Shown here: in pieces, positions 1-10,700 of the stretch | Position numbering within the stretch: position 1 is the stretch's first letter | How the letters are laid out: every line of letters begins with the position of its first letter | Source of the DNA: Gonium pectorale | Taxonomy: Eukaryota; Chlorophyta; Chlorophyceae; Chlamydomonadales; Volvocaceae | Length of the DNA: 34,157 nt | Assembly: GCA_001584585.1 (NCBI GenBank) | Contig: LSYV01000009.1 | Location: forward strand, 2,219,573-2,253,729 | Reading direction: 5' to 3' | The notes under the pieces: model-generated | The model's database searches: none | The model's input: only the letters and a program-made list of their open reading frames with translations | Told to the model about the DNA's origin: nothing | Program-made: the position numbers and the translations under genes

Positions 1-951
1 GCTTTCCCATACTCGTGCCGCTGACAATGTATCCGTCTGGCACGTGCGACCGCCGCTCTGCGTTGCTCTCCCTCGGCCACCTGCCTTTCGTACCTGTTGC
101 TTCGTCTTTAACAGCCGCCTACCAGGGTATTCCAGAAAGGCCTTGCCAAGGAACTTTCCCCGTTTTTCCGGGCTTGCAAGGACCTTTCCCAGGCCCAGTG
201 CCTTGCATGGAAGGCGTTTTGGCCGGCCTCAGGCGGGGGCAGGTCCTTGCAGCGCAAGGAAGCCACAAGGCGAAAGTTCCTTGCTGGCAAGGGGAAATTG
301 CGGGGTTCGGGGGATGCGAAGTCCTTGGGGCCAATGCGCGTGGGACCGGGGTCGGGGGAGCCGGGGCGGGGGCGGGGGCGGGAGAGGTGAGTGACGGGGC
401 AAGCGCATGGAGCTCGCCGCATTGGGCTTCAAACGGTAACACACAATGCTGCCAGGATTCCTGTGACCCGCCGCTTGAAAACAACCGTTTACCGTTGTGC
501 AAGCGTGCGCACACAAATGCCCCGCAAGGAACGTTTTGCGGCGGCTTCCTTGCAGCAAGGAAGGATTTCAAAAGGGCGCAGTGAAAAGTCATTGCAGGCC
601 AAGGGACCGGGAAAGGGGACACTCCTTGCAGCCAAGGACTGTTTTGAGACGCCGTGGAGAACCCTGCCGCCTACCTTTTTCCGCCTTCCACCCGCGCCCG
701 CCCTCCATAGCCGCCTCTTTTACGAGCCATCAACGCGTGTGCGCGTCCGTTTCCACGGACGATGACTTTGCCCAAACGCTCGAGATGCTGCAGTCATGGG
801 TACTTACCCGAGGCACGGGGTTCTCGCCTCCCCCCGAAAACGATGTTTCCTAATCACGGGCGCGAATCCGTCGTAATTGTGTGCGGCCCACCCCCCCCCC
901 GCACGGGCCTTCCCCCCGCACCTGCCCTTTCCCGAATCCCTCCTCATGCAG
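1..951 (+). other. intron-like 5' flank of the plus-strand kinase fragment
   Basis: No coding exon is recognisable here, although several open frames exist on both strands. The last ~220 bases (about 730-951) resemble the intron that precedes the homologous exon of the minus-strand kinase gene. Shared blocks include a GCGTGTGCGC tract followed by TCCACGGA and GATGA, and the segment just before the acceptor (TTCCCGAATCCCTCC here, TTCCCAAATCCCTCC in the other copy). The exon that should precede (GTPFYMAPE type) is not seen, so it is either left of the window or lost. The middle part is filled by short palindromes, listed separately. Confidence 0.5.
130..640. repeat. cluster of CCTTGC/GCAAGG mini-palindromes
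   Basis: About ten copies of a CCTTGC-spacer-GCAAGG motif or its half sites lie in roughly 500 bases. The clearest palindromes are at 245-259 (3-base spacer), 279-292 (2-base spacer) and 546-562 (8-base arms TTCCTTGC and GCAAGGAA around a single A). Looser copies occur near 143-160, 200-214, 592-606 and 624-637. They fit no coding frame. The array probably lies in an intron of the partial kinase gene. What generates the motif is unknown. Confidence 0.6.
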
Positions 952-1910
952 CTTCGGCGTGGTGCTGTTGGAGCTGGCATGCGGCGCGCAGGCAGAGGCG
1001 CTGCTGGCGGGCCGGGAGCTGCAACCGTTTGCGCACCAAGCCGGCAGCCCCGCCGCTCAGGAGGAGGAGTCATCCCAGAACGGCTGCCCCGACCTGCGCG
1101 CGTTGGTGGAATCGCTGCTCCCGGCTGACCGTCCGCCAGGGAGCGGCTGCGGGAGCGCCGCCGCCGAGCCGGCGGCAGGCCCTGCGCAGTCATTCGCGTG
1201 CATACGTGCAGCTCTGTCGGATCTGATCTCGTCCTGCCTGGATCCTGATCCGGTCAGGAGGCCGCGCTTCGAAGAGGTGCGGTGCGGGGCGTAACGTGCG
1301 GGCTCTCATGGCCGACGCTGGAACAATGGGGCGCTGAACCGTGTCAACTGGCCGGGTGGATGCGTGGATGGGTGCGTTCGTGCAGCCAGGAGGGCCAGCA
1401 GAGGCTAAATAGAAGAGAGATATGTGAGCATGGCTGCAGTGGGTTGGGTATGGCAGGCGTGGGCAGGTGTCCGTGACGTGACGTGACGTGACGTGACGTG
1501 ACGTGACGTGACGTGACGTGACGTGACGTGACGTGACGTGACGTGACGTGCGGACTCACTCTCCAGGCCGACGCTGGCACTATGGGGCGCTGGGCCGCAG
1601 CCGTTGTGCCATACTGTGACCTGGGTGGGTGGGTGGGTGGGTGGGTGGGTGATGGGTGCAGCCAAAAGCGCTAAAGATGGAGCTGAAGGAGGTGTTAGAG
1701 CGTGGCCATGGGAGTCCTCGCCATGTTCGGGATCCTTCTGCGTCAGTTGTACCTCTCCTCTTCTTCTCTTGATGGCATGCCGCCTCCTTGATGGCCTCCC
1801 CATCCCCTCTGTTGTTTTGCGCTCGTGCCGCACAGGTTCTGGCGGCGCTGGGGGGTATGTCGCGGTCACAGCAGTCGCAGCCGCAGCTTGTGACGGAGGT
1901 GGTGAGCTGA
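952..1910 (+). CDS. protein kinase, C-terminal two exons (partial; 5' end outside window)
   Basis: Exon 952-1276 follows an ATGCAG acceptor and ends GAAGAG before a GT donor. Exon 1836-1910 starts after CACAG and ends in TGA. The first exon starts in phase 1 and reads FGVVLLELACGAQAEALLAG, then LISSCLDPDPVRRPRFEEV across the junction. This matches kinase subdomains IX to XI: the W/F-G-vvL-EL block and the conserved Arg of subdomain XI. The second exon gives a 24-residue tail beginning VLAALGG and ending LVTEVVS. It is paralogous to the last two exons of the minus-strand receptor kinase (8283-8595 and 7787-7819), with the same splice phases and similar flanking intron sequence. Glycine loop, catalytic loop and DFG are absent from the window. 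It is most likely the 3' end of a second kinase gene, but a duplicated non-functional fragment cannot be excluded. The frame is intact. Confidence 0.75.
1473..1550. repeat. ACGTG pentanucleotide tandem array (15.6 copies)
   Basis: A perfect run of the 5-base unit GTGAC (equivalently ACGTG) covers 78 bases. It lies inside the last intron (1277-1835) of the plus-strand kinase fragment. A ~30-base direct repeat brackets it: GCCGACGCTGG followed by ATGGGGCGCTG occurs near 1313-1340 and again near 1566-1595. The matching intron of the minus-strand paralogue has no such array. The unit carries the ACGT core bound by bZIP factors, but a regulatory role is only conjecture. Confidence 0.95.
1623..1650 (+). 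repeat. (GGGT)7 microsatellite
   Basis: Seven perfect GGGT units lie in the last intron of the plus-strand kinase fragment. Such G-runs on the sense strand can form G-quadruplexes. An equivalent but interrupted tract occurs at the homologous place in the minus-strand gene (8016-8056), so the tract predates the duplication. Confidence 0.9.
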
Positions 1911-3392
1911 GCAAAGCAGCCGGAGCGACAGCGACCTGGACGCTGTCGTCCAAGGATTCGATGAAGGTCCTCGACGGATATCGTTGTCGTTGTCATTGTC
2001 ACGTACGGTTGCCCGTTGCAGCGGATCCCGACACATCGAGATCCAAAGGGAAATATTCGGCGCAGAGTCAGGCACAGCCGCGAGGCTGGAAAAATTGCAG
2101 TTTGAAGGGGAAGCACCGGGCGAAGGAGGATGTTCGGACGTTTCTGTGTGTGGAATTTCAGGGTGGCACGGACTGTCGGAGGCCACCTTTGAGCGTAGTT
2201 CTACTTGATTTGGCGGGGCACCCGCGTGTGCCTGCTCGCCTTGCTTCTTTCCGGATCCTGCTTTCTTTCTGGTTTTGATCCCAGTCAGAAATTTGCACAC
2301 CCACCCACCATTCCGCTTGACGCCGCAATTGCTGGCGGTTCCTCGTCTTGATTTTTCTCGTTAACCGGTCTGTCCGCCTGGCGCGGGGGTTGTTGTACCG
2401 CTGGGAGTGCCCGCAGAGGCAGGGTCACGCAGTATTCGGCAGTTAGGCCCTGAGGCAACTGCATAGCTGGTCAGGGGCGGCTGCTAAATCCAAACCCTGG
2501 GCACATCCCTCGCGTTGATGCGCTGTTATGTATGTAGTGTACCGTATAGGCAGTAGTGTCTTGCGGTGCACGTTGCAGTACACCTCAGAATTTGTGTCTT
2601 GGCACTTGTGGTTACGGTTTGGCTCTGCAACTGCGCGCAGTGGTCGCCTCGGTGAGGCGGCACATGCACGGTTTACGCGCAAAGAAGGGCCTTTGGTTGG
2701 ATTTCCCTCCCCTTCCATACACTCGATGATTGCCGCCATGATCCTGGTGCTTTGATGTGTATGGTGCACGAGTCCTTCCTTGTTATGGGCGTGCCATGGC
2801 GCCAGCATCTCACGACAAGTTCGTCATCAAGCAAAGTGTGATGTTCGTACATCTGCACGCTTCCGGGACTCCTGATCATGTCCAGGGGCGGGAGGGTACA
2901 CGTTTGGTGTTGGGATCATGTCGGTAGCAGCAAGCAGTATTTGATACGCGATTGTGCACCTTACGGCTGCTGGGTCTGTGTGTTGCTGCGTTGCGCTGCT
3001 TACGTTGTTGCTCCTCACTGTGCGACCGCTAATCTTATTGCCTCGTGCGAAACTCAGTGTGTGCATGGCATGGGGTGCAGCGCGTTTGGCGGCGTCTCGA
3101 CTTGTGCGCGGACTCCCTTGTTAGGTGCCATTAGAATGTTGGTACCGTGGTTGATGGTGTTTTTGGACACGCAGGTGCAAGGCGCTGAAAGGCGCTGTTG
3201 CATGCCCTGATATCGGTCATATTAGTTTTTTTTATAGTTGCTTGTAGTGCGCCTTACGGGGACTTCCCCCCCACGGATTCCATTCCCGCTGTCTGCTCCA
3301 CATTGTGGCCGAGGACGTACGTGCAGCCTGCAGCGCGCGCTATGTGAACGACTCCCGTTGCGCATCGTGATCAGACATGGTTGGACAATGGA

Positions 3393-3416
3393 CATGCTGC
3401 CACTCATATAGAACAC
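3393..3416 (+). repeat. dispersed 24-base repeat, copy 1
   Basis: A 24-base segment containing CATATAGAACAC matches 22 of 24 bases at 33357-33380 near the other end of the window. An AGACATG element lies upstream of both. It may be an edge of a dispersed mobile element; only two copies are visible here. Confidence 0.45.
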
Positions 3417-4549
3417 CGCTTGCGCATGCGGGCGGCTGCCGGTCGATGGGCTGGGCCTGCGCATGCGATATTCGCACCATTTGGATACTATTGTGGTGCA
3501 ATGTGCGCCTGGCCGAAGGCTTGTTTGCTGGATGGGCAAGGTCTGCTTGCTGGGCTGAGGATGCTTGCTGAGTTTGAGTTGGGTGGGTTGGGACCATATA
3601 CAGTAAGGCACTCGCTTGTTCCCGGTGGCCGGTGCGCCATGTATGCGCTCAGTGGATGGGCATACATGATAAAGTGAACCGTGGGTCGCCCGCGCCCGCA
3701 TGCCCAGCCACTTCGTTGTCGTCGCCGTATGCTTGGCTGGTGGCGCTTGGCCCCTGGATGGAGTTGTCGTAGGGGTGCCAGCGTGTGACAAAGAGAAGCC
3801 TGTCTGAGACCGACCCGTTGCGCACCGACCAGCAACGATGCTGCCGTACAGTCACTGTGGCGGCCCTCCACGCCGAACCTCCCAAGGGAGCATGCGCCAA
3901 TGCAGGAACTTGCGTCAATACTTTGCCATTCCAGTCCCCATTTTCTATGCATTGCTAGCACACCTTCGGGTGATGATTTCCTTCATTACGGTCGACATTC
4001 AGCATCGTACGGCTATGTGGTCCAAGTAACGACCAACCACCGAACGGCGCCTACCTACCACGATAACCTATAGCAAATTGTTGCCGTGCTTACGCACGCG
4101 CTGTCGACTACGCATACATTATGGACACACGTTACACACACAGGTAACAAGTTGGCCATCAGAAAAGAGAAATCTGCATCAATAGGACGGGCGGGTACAG
4201 AGCAAGACATGTGACGTTCGGCCCGGCCCCCAAAGCCCGGCGTACCATCTTACCCGGTTTGTCGGACTTCACCTGGTGTGCTGCAAGGTTTCAAGGTTGA
4301 GCTGCGGTGGTGCCATCCACAGAGGGGCTGCAGGCCACACGAGCCGATTGGCATAACCGGACCTTCCATAGCGTTGACCACCCTTACGCCCCAACGAGCC
4401 GGTCCACAGGCCCACGCACGCGCGAATCGATACGTCCGATAGATGCGGGCCTCACAGCGTGCACGAGCTGTCGAGCTCTGTAGAGCTGCGGCACGTGGTA
4501 CGGGAGCCTGTTACCACTCACTTCCTGCGCACTCCTGTAGCCAGTCGGG

Positions 4550-4602
4550 GCCCGAACAGGAATTTGTGCAACCTGCGTCCTTAATCAAACTCCTGTTCGG
4601 GC
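4550..4602. repeat. 12-bp perfect inverted repeat with 29-base spacer
   Basis: GCCCGAACAGGA at 4550-4561 is the exact reverse complement of 4591-4602. It lies in the gene-free spacer with no gene end nearby, so a terminator role is not supported. It could be a small foldback element. Confidence 0.6.
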
Positions 4603-6403
4603 AAACCAGGAACGCCGCGCCGCACACAGCCGGCGCTGTCGCAGGGTTCGGTTACAGATATCCTGTGAAAGGAGCTGGCACGTGCCGCCGCAACGTCACA
4701 AAGGATTACAAATCCACGACATTGCCCACGACAAATCCCGTCAGCATACTTGCCCGAATCCACCACACTGTGATACTACATTATAGCGAGCCCTGCACTC
4801 ACGGGCAGAAGAGCCTGCCCGACACCGGCTCGTTGTGCGCCGAAGGCGAGCCGGCAGCGACGCTGCCGTACACACGTACCGCCCCTAAGCACCCTGGACG
4901 CACACGCGCCCCACCTGAGATGTCGCGATGCAGCAATCACGCCCATACATAGCGAGCCAAGTAAGAGCGCCGAATGTGATCAATGATAAGGGATGCAACA
5001 ACCTCAATGGCCCAAGCTAAATGGCGACCAACGAACTAACGACACCATGCGGCACCTACCATGATACCCTCGCAAGTCGACACGCTGCCGCGCATACGCA
5101 CATCTTCCGGGCGCAAGGGCCACTTCAGAGGTCTCTACCAATGCAAAGCTCAGATGGACGACTATGAGAGGCAACCATTGCCCCACGCGCATGCACGCAG
5201 CCGTGCGCGGGCGCGAGCCATACCGCCTCGGTAGAGGAGACAGCTGCACCATGCGGTTATTCACCTGGGTATTATGTGTATAATATAGGACTATGAACAT
5301 ATCACCACTTTATGTAAGTACCTCTGTGATTAAGTGCTGTCTTCGTAAGTTGGGTTTCCTTGGGTTGAGCTAAAAAAACTGAGCAGCTCCGAACTCAGTC
5401 ATGCGTGTTGACCCCGAGTCTCGGCCGTCGGTGCTGCCGTCCCGTCCCAGTGCGGCTGCTTGGCCGTACCAGTTTGCGCGGTTTCTCGGCCGTCGGTGCG
5501 GCGTCTTGACCGTTGCAACCCTATGTTAATTCGTAAGTGGCAAGCCTTCCTTTGTCAAACGAAAACGAAAACGCAACCGAGAAACTTTGCCGCACAGGCC
5601 GACCCATATTTTGTGATTTATGCAGCAGTAAGATGATCGCCGACTACAGCGTACCGGCGCCGTGCACGCACCAAAATGCCGTAGAAAGCTGTACCCGTCC
5701 GGCATGTGAATCATGCTTAGATTTCTTGCCGTCACACTCGACATTTTGAATACTTTGGATAATACAGTCACATTTGTACGCTGGCAACGTATGGATGGCT
5801 CTCTCACAACAAAACATGCAAACCCTGTTCAGGTCCTCTATGGAGCCTGAAATCGTTTCTACCGTCTCGGTTACAGTCCGCCGCCTCCGCGCCGAATATT
5901 AATCGTATGGGCATGCTCAGAACTGAACACGGCCGGAGGTCGCGACCACCCTACGGCCCAAAGCGCGCTCGCAATTCTATCAACGCTTGTATGTAGCTAG
6001 CTGCAGGAAGTACAGTCCCCGCAGCCGTAGTGTCACGTCGCAATCGTCGCAATTTGGCCTGTGACGTTTCTCCCGCTACTCAACCGAGCACCTCGCATTA
6101 CGTATGTGTACGGTATGCGCGACAGCATGCACAACATGTCTACAAAGACGAGGAAAGACATCCTAGTCAGCCTCATCACGCATGTGAAAATAGAAAAGAA
6201 AACTGCAGAGAAAGACGGAGCCAGAACACAGAAACCAGAAACCAGAAAACACAGCTGAAGGGGCGACGTTTCCAGTAGGGCAGGCAGGTACAAAGCAAGT
6301 GAGGTGCAGAGACGTCCCCCCCTGTGTGTGCGTCTTCTGTAGACTCACGGCAATACCGGGGTTGCCCAAAAGGACTGGCGCATACGGAGCGATGACGACA
6401 AAA

Positions 6404-6488
6404 GCCAGTTTCAAACTTCAAGATCACAGCGTCATGCCCACGAATGCCAATTTCAAAGCATTAAGATCACAGCGTCATGCCCACGAAT
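6404..6488. repeat. 42/43-base tandem duplication
   Basis: Two adjacent units (6404-6445 and 6446-6488) start GCCA(G/A)TTTCAAA and share an identical block of 27 bases ending CCCACGAAT. They lie in the spacer with no gene. Confidence 0.85.
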
Positions 6489-7786
6489 GCCTTAGGGAAC
6501 GAGTTCGGACGAGGAGGCAATGCGTGCCTCCCTGCGCCTCTGTATCGGGCGCACGAGCGCAGGCCAGCAAGCGGAACAGGCCTTCTGGCGCACGGCGGCC
6601 CTCGCACCCCACGGCCAACAGCAACCACGCGACAAGCTGCTGGGAGAACGGGAAAAAAGAAGAACGGAAAGAGGGAGCTGCCACGGGCGGGCGGGGCCAC
6701 CACTTGGTAACACTAACAACCTTGCAATCAGGAAAGGGGTCCTCCACGAGGCACCCCACAATGCGCATAACGGGCTTAACGGCTCCCAAAGAGCGTAGAT
6801 TGTTATCAATGGCAAGGCATGCAAAATTAAGGCACGGAGAAGCCAAACGGCCAAAGCGGCGGCAAGCCGACTAACGGCACCCAACATAATCGCCCCATAT
6901 GCAGAGAAGCCGCAGCAGTCATGCGCTCCATGGAAGCGACGGCGCTCACTGCTTCTGAACATGGGACGGAAATGCATGAAATGCCATAAACAGATAAACG
7001 TATATCAACCAGTTTCGCTCGCGCTTGCTTGCGCCCTGTGTCGCAGCCCATCTACCGCCTACACACTCAAGTCTGCCACCTTTTCCCCAAATGGGTAGGG
7101 TGCCGGCACCGTACTGCCGATGCTGGCTTCCTGCCGCACTGAGCACATTTGCGCTTGCACACACATACCACGGAGCGAAAGCACGAACAGCAGGGGTACC
7201 AACCTGAGCCCTTCGCGTGCATCTTGAGTAAGACACAAGCCGCCTCGCCATCGAGGTTACTGCGGCCAGCTGCAGGACCATCCCGCAATTGCATTTGTCA
7301 ACACGCTACGTTCGCCTTCGAACTGCCGAGGCCGTCTGCATCGGGCCTGAGCATGCCGAGGGTATCCGTTGAATTCGCTTCATACAGTTATCATTCGCAA
7401 TGACCATGATCGTCGCAAACCGCCCCCAAGCGAACGCAAAGCGTACGAAAGTGCAATAGCCAAGAAGCGAACGCGTCGTATTTCCGTACCTCCTTCAGGA
7501 TGAGTGCGGCGTACGGCATGATGTAGACCAGGCTACAACGTCACGGATGCAGAGCATGGCAACGTACGGCCGGCAGCGGTGCGGCGCCGCAACATCGACT
7601 TCATCATTCGAGCGAGAGAAAACATGGCGGGAGCACGAGCTGTGCCGCCGTGGCGCAAGCTGTCAACACGAGCACGAACCAAAGGCTGCCACAGTTGGGG
7701 ATCTTCACATGCCCAGACGTCCAGGTCGCTGCCGCTTCGACTGCTAACCTCACCTCGCCGTCACCAACAGTTGTGTGCGGCCGGTG

Positions 7787-10700
7787 TCATCGCCACATGT
7801 CCGCCAGCGTCGCGAGAACCTGTAAAAACGCGGGCACGAAGCAGCATGAAGAATGCGAAACGGGTGCCATGAGGGAGACGACAAAGCACCAAGCCAAACA
7901 TGTACACGACTGACGCTCACATTACCCACCACGCACAACGGACCCGAGCACGACGGCCACTTCTTCTGTCATGCGTGTGTGCGTCTTCCAGGTACACCCC
8001 TGGTGCCCCTGGCTGCACCCACCCCACCCACCCGCCCACCCGCCCGCCCGGCCCGGTAGCAGCATGGCATAACTGCCGCGGTCGAGCGCCCCCTAGTGCT
8101 AGCGTACATCAGAAATACCACTTGTCATTCGGCACTAGGACGCAGCTCCACCCCGGTCGCATTGCCGTACACGACACACGTACCCGCCGTCCTCCCAACT
8201 CCCTAAACCCGGGCCAAACAGCCATGAATGCTGCGCACGCATGCTGTGTAAGCTGTCGGCACTTGACCGCCACGCCACGTACCTCTTCAAAGCCCGGCCT
8301 CCTGACCGGATCTGGATCCAGGCACGACGAGATGAGTTCCGACAGAGCTGTACGGAAGCATGTAAACGGCTGCGCAAGGCCTGCTGCCGGCGGCTCGGCG
8401 GCGACCCCACAGCGGTCCAGGAGCAGCGACTCCACCAAGCTGCACAGGGCGGAGCTGGGGGAGCCGCTATGGGCTGGTGTCCCCACCGGGGCGGTCGCGC
8501 TGCCGGCTTGGTGCGCAAACGGTTGCAGCCCACGGCCCGCCAGCACCGCCTCCGCCGGCGCACCGCATACCAGCTCCAACAGCACCACACCGAAGCTGCA
8601 TGTGGGCGGAGGGATTTGGGAACGGACCACACGCCGGTCATGGCACGGGGGGCGGGACTGAGCAGAAGAGGTGCGAGCACTTGAGCCGTACTCGCTCGCC
8701 CGTGGGTATGGACAGCGGCCCAGACGGGGAGAAGACCTTGAGATACAGAATGGCAAGAAGCATGTAAAGCACCTGGGCATTCCATCATCCGTGGAACATG
8801 GAGGGCGAAAGCGCACACGCATTGACAGCCCGGAAAGAGAGGCACCTTGCCAGATGGGCAGCCCGTCGGCGAGATGGTTTCTGTCACTGCTGTGGAGCGA
8901 CGGTTGGTGGTGATGGCGACGGCCATAGCGGCGCGCTGGGCCAGAATACAGCACCGGATTACGCGCATGGGCAGGTTGCACACCCGACCTGCAACAGCAC
9001 TGTACCACACTCTTGTCGTACACTCACCTGTACACGTCCGCGGCCTTGCTCACACGGCCGAGCGCCAGCAGCTCCGGGGCCATGTAAAACGGGGTGCCCT
9101 GGAGACGCGGGAGGCAGGGTTGGTAAGGCGAGGTGCATCCTGTGGTGGTGCGGCCACGACATGTATGCACCCCGACATGCAGCCCAGTCAGCCGAGCGAG
9201 GCCAGACTCACGATTCGCTCACCAGTGCTGCAGTGGGAAGACTGCACAGGTATTGCGGCAAGCAAGCAGGTTACCGGATAGGGCCGCGCCCTTCTGCACC
9301 GCTCGCTCAAGGCCGCATGCCCCGCCGACCCGTGGGTCCTCCATGACGGTAAAGGGCGACATGGGAGCCGCGCGAACCCACCTGCCAACGGTTGCTGGCG
9401 TGCGTCTGGCCCTCGCCCATGCGCACGCTGCGGGGAGGGGGGTGGGTTAAGAGGTCAGGCGACGGAAGAGGAGGGCAGACAGGGGCGCGGGGGGCTGGCG
9501 GCGTCTGCGGGAAGCGCGTGTGAGGGAGGAGGAGGAGGAGAAAACAAAAACGAGGGAATAAGGAGGAAACAAAGGGGAATCAAGTAGATAGTAACCAGCA
9601 CAACCATGGGGTGTGCTGACTCCGTGGCGCAAGCCGGGACTTTGCGTACTCGGGCTAGGGTGCTGCATTGCTCAGCGATGCTTCATGCGGCTAGTCCAGC
9701 CCCACATGCGCACCTGAGTCCAAAGTCGCACACCTTGGCCACCAGCGGCGGCCGCCACGAAGGGCCCCCCGCATCCGCCGCTGCGGCCATTGCGGGATCG
9801 TCTGAGGGCGGCTGCTGCGGGGCCCGCATCCCCTCGTCCGGGCCTTGCTGCGGGCGCTGCCGGAGCAGGACGTTGCCCGAGGAGAGGTCCTGAGGCACCC
9901 GGGCGGGGGGAAGGCGCCCGGTGGCGCAGGGCAGGCACAGTGAGCAGGAGCAACAGTGGAGACGGGTACAATGGTACAGGGAGCCTCCCCGTGAGGGTTG
10001 GCTGCAGGTGAGCCTGCCGTGGGTGCGGGGTGCGGACCTGGACTGGGGAGCTGACGCATAGCAGCGGTTGACAAGCGGGGACCTTACAGGTCAGTGTATT
10101 CAACGCTCGCCCCCTGCGCTCCATCCCCGCGCGCGCACACACACATAACGCATACACACATACAGGTGGTCGCCGCCGAACTCACATGCAGGGACATCAC
10201 CTCTTCGACTACCTCTGGAGCTGGGTCTTACAACAACACCATCACTTTCGCGCTTACGCTCGTCGTATGCGTCGTTTCATTTCAACACACAAACACACAC
10301 GCCCGCCGGTGGTCGCCCTTCCCCCCTCCCTCCCCCCACCCACCCCGTGCACGATGTCGTGTGCGTGCACGTGCGCCATGCCCGCCGCCACGTCAGCCGC
10401 CAGGGACAGGGAGAACAGCGCCGCCGCGCCGCCAGAGCCGATGCCGGGGACCAGGCCGGAGGCTGCGCGCAGTTGGGGGTCGTCGGGGGACCTTAGGTTT
10501 CCACATTACCGTATTCCCGATCGGGGCGAGCAAGTGTGGGCGCAATGCCATGTTCACATTGGATCCTTACGCACAACGAGCTCCTTGCGCTGAATAGCAC
10601 ACCCACATGACGAAAACATGCATGTTACGTGTCGCACCACACGTGCACGTGACGTGTGCAACACACAAATGATGCGTGAAAGATAGGCGGCGATCGCCGC

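Larger units (their letters stand above)
1911..7786. other. 5.9 kb spacer between convergent kinase 3' ends, no gene recognised
   Basis: The open frames here (for example 4443-4952 and 6299-6874 on plus, 3488-3961 on minus) have no recognisable motifs and no convincing exon structure. Base composition is visibly more AT-rich than in the flanking genes, for example at 5250-5360. The first ~45 bases after the plus stop codon resemble the sequence after the minus stop codon (both contain CAGCGACCTGGACG), so the duplicated block runs slightly into the 3' UTRs. Contents noted: an inverted repeat at 4550-4602, a 16-base direct repeat (TCTCGGCCGTCGGTGC at 5419-5434 and 5484-5499), a 42/43-base tandem duplication at 6404-6488, and a diverged direct duplication of about 3800-4130 and 4810-5090. 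No RNA gene was found. Confidence 0.6.

Noticed and set aside
6299..6874. Plus-strand open frame of 191 codons in the spacer
   Set aside because: It includes the 42/43-base tandem duplication, and its composition changes along its length. It has no motif and there are equally long frames on the opposite strand.
8109..9023. Long minus-strand open frame (304 codons) spanning the kinase C-terminal exon as one unspliced gene
   Set aside because: Only 8595-8283 and 9098-9028 carry kinase motifs. The part between reads as intron, has proper GT/AG ends, and the spliced phases fit exactly.
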